Source: Porticoccus sp905181945 (GTDB taxonomy: Bacteria > Pseudomonadota > Gammaproteobacteria > Pseudomonadales > Porticoccaceae). Taken from it: DNA of 64,000 nt. The notes under the pieces were generated by a model that was not told where the DNA came from, ran no database searches, and saw only the letters and a list, made by a program, of their open reading frames with translations. This document shows positions 62,858-64,000 of the stretch, piece after piece. The stretch spans positions 992,001 to 1,056,000 of the forward strand of contig NZ_CP159825.1 in NCBI RefSeq assembly GCF_047729555.1, written 5' to 3'. A program made the translations under genes and the position numbers. Position 1 is the first letter of the stretch, and each line of letters starts with the position of its first letter.

Positions 62858-63106
62858 TAAAATTCCCTGTTCTTGGCTAAGAGTCAATTAAATATGGCAA
62901 TTTTTTACACGTAGAAAGAATTATCTTAATATCGATCCAAGAATACTACATTTTTCTTGTTGCTCACTTTCTAAGATAAAAGCATATACCTGCTCTTGTA
63001 TGTATAATAAATTTTTTGCAGGTTGCGCTCATAATAAAAATTCGATTTTTACAGTTGCAATCACCTAATTATTGCCATACCTTTTTTAAAGTATACGAGC
63101 ACATGC

Positions 63107-64000
63107 TATGAGTTTTGCCAATTTTGGCCTATCTACAGAGATACTAAAAGCTTTAAAGGAAGAACAGCACTTTAGTCCAACCCCCATCCAGACCAAATCA
63201 ATCCCACTAATTTTGCAAGGCAAAGACATTATAGCTGCCGCACAAACTGGGACTGGAAAAACAGCTGGTTTTGTACTTCCAATGCTTGAACTGCTAACGA
63301 GGGGAGTAAAAGCAAAATCCAATCAAGCTAGATCACTTATACTGGCGCCCACAAGAGAATTAGCTATTCAGCTGGGAGAAAATGCGTCTCAATATGGCAG
63401 ATTCCTCTCTTTAAGAACAATCGTAGTTTATGGTGGGGTAAAAATAAACCCTCAGATGATGTCCCTTCGTAAAGGGGCTGATATTCTAATAGCAACTCCC
63501 GGAAGACTCATAGATCTATATAATAAAAATGCAGTCAAATTTCCACAGCTAGAAATACTAATTCTAGATGAAGCCGATCGCATGCTGGACCTCGGCTTTA
63601 CAAAGGATATATGCAAGATTTTCTCTCTACTACCAAATCATCGCCAGAATTTAATGTTTTCAGCCACATTTTCTGCTGATATTCGAAACCTTGCCGCCCA
63701 ATTGCTTAAAAATCCCATTGAAATATCAGTTTCTCCGGAAAATACAACGGCCACCAGTATCAAAGAATGGATTATTCCAGTAGACAAGAAACTTAAGCCT
63801 GACCTGCTAGTAGAGCTGATCTCTCTTTATGGCTGGACTCAGGTCCTTATTTTTACTAAAACAAAAAAAGGTGCGGATACACTTGCCTGTTTTCTCGATA
63901 CTAAAGGGCTAAAAGCTGCTGCAATTCATGGGGACAAAAACCAAGCCTCTAGGGTTAAAGCTCTATCCGACTTTAAGAATGGTATCACAGCCATACTTAT
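63107..64000 (+). CDS. rhlE: DEAD-box RNA helicase, RhlE-like, 3' end outside window
   Basis: Frame from the ATG at 63107 (MSFANFGLSTEILKALKEE) is open to the right edge, 298 residues so far. Q motif SPTPIQTKSIP, AQTGTGKTAGF, APTRELAIQ, TPGRLIDL, LDEADRMLDLGF and FSATF are all present, with the start of the second RecA domain (VLIFTKTKKGADTL). The N-terminal wording is closest to RhlE. No clear ribosome-binding site is visible before the ATG. It is the second DEAD-box gene within 7 kb. Confidence 0.92.

Overview
The window is one chromosomal segment of an AT-rich (about 40% G+C by eye) gram-negative bacterium. The gene content points to a gammaproteobacterium, probably a marine Pseudomonadales/Cellvibrionales-like lineage: map-glnD-dapC-dapD order as in Pseudomonas, dapA-bamC and mutY-yggX pairs, SlyX, RNase T, RsmJ, FabV, PntAB, MaeB and DamX-type SPOR domains. 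The lineage call is inference; no rRNA is present.

Layout. 1-14.6 kb: map (cut at the left edge), glnD, a lysine/diaminopimelate block (dapC, nth, a Spx/ArsC-like gene, dapD, dapE), rsmJ, an AT-rich 524-bp gap with a DnaA-box cluster, then a metallo-hydrolase, bamC, dapA, lpxL/htrB-like and fabV on the minus strand. 14.7-25 kb: doxX, purC, a minus-strand run alr, dat, gloA, argG, then pyrC, rnt, a ferredoxin, maeB and slyX. 25-32 kb: peroxiredoxin and monothiol glutaredoxin, then a metal-uptake-looking locus: a ZnuD-like TonB receptor, a tiny exported Cys/His protein, a Fur-like box, a porin, and a flavinylation-type FMN-binding protein with a PepSY-type membrane protein. 32-42 kb: argD-argF, a histidine gene run (hisB, hisH, hisA) interrupted by tonB-exbB-exbD, asmA, mutY, yggX and tRNA-Phe.

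42-51.2 kb is the unusual part. Directly behind tRNA-Phe lies a single 8.7-kb gene for an approximately 2894-residue surface protein: signal peptide, a beta-rich N-terminal domain, 18 cadherin-like repeats, a SPOR domain, an autotransporter-like beta-barrel, then two more SPOR domains after the barrel. It ends beside a 30-nt copy of the tRNA-Phe 3' end, and beside a diverged copy of the 3' end of a thioesterase gene that stands intact about 0.9 kb further on. This looks like a one-gene genomic island in a tRNA site, with no integrase left.

51-64 kb: an LPS-kinase-like gene, a thioesterase, a structured leader before an RND pump operon, a DEAD-box helicase, two coupled small conserved genes, pntB/pntA (transhydrogenase), a Sel1-repeat protein and the start of an rhlE-like helicase that runs off the right edge. 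Much of the first 25 kb feeds amino-acid, D-amino-acid, peptidoglycan and nucleotide synthesis; the TonB-ExbBD set could energise the TonB receptor 8 kb away.
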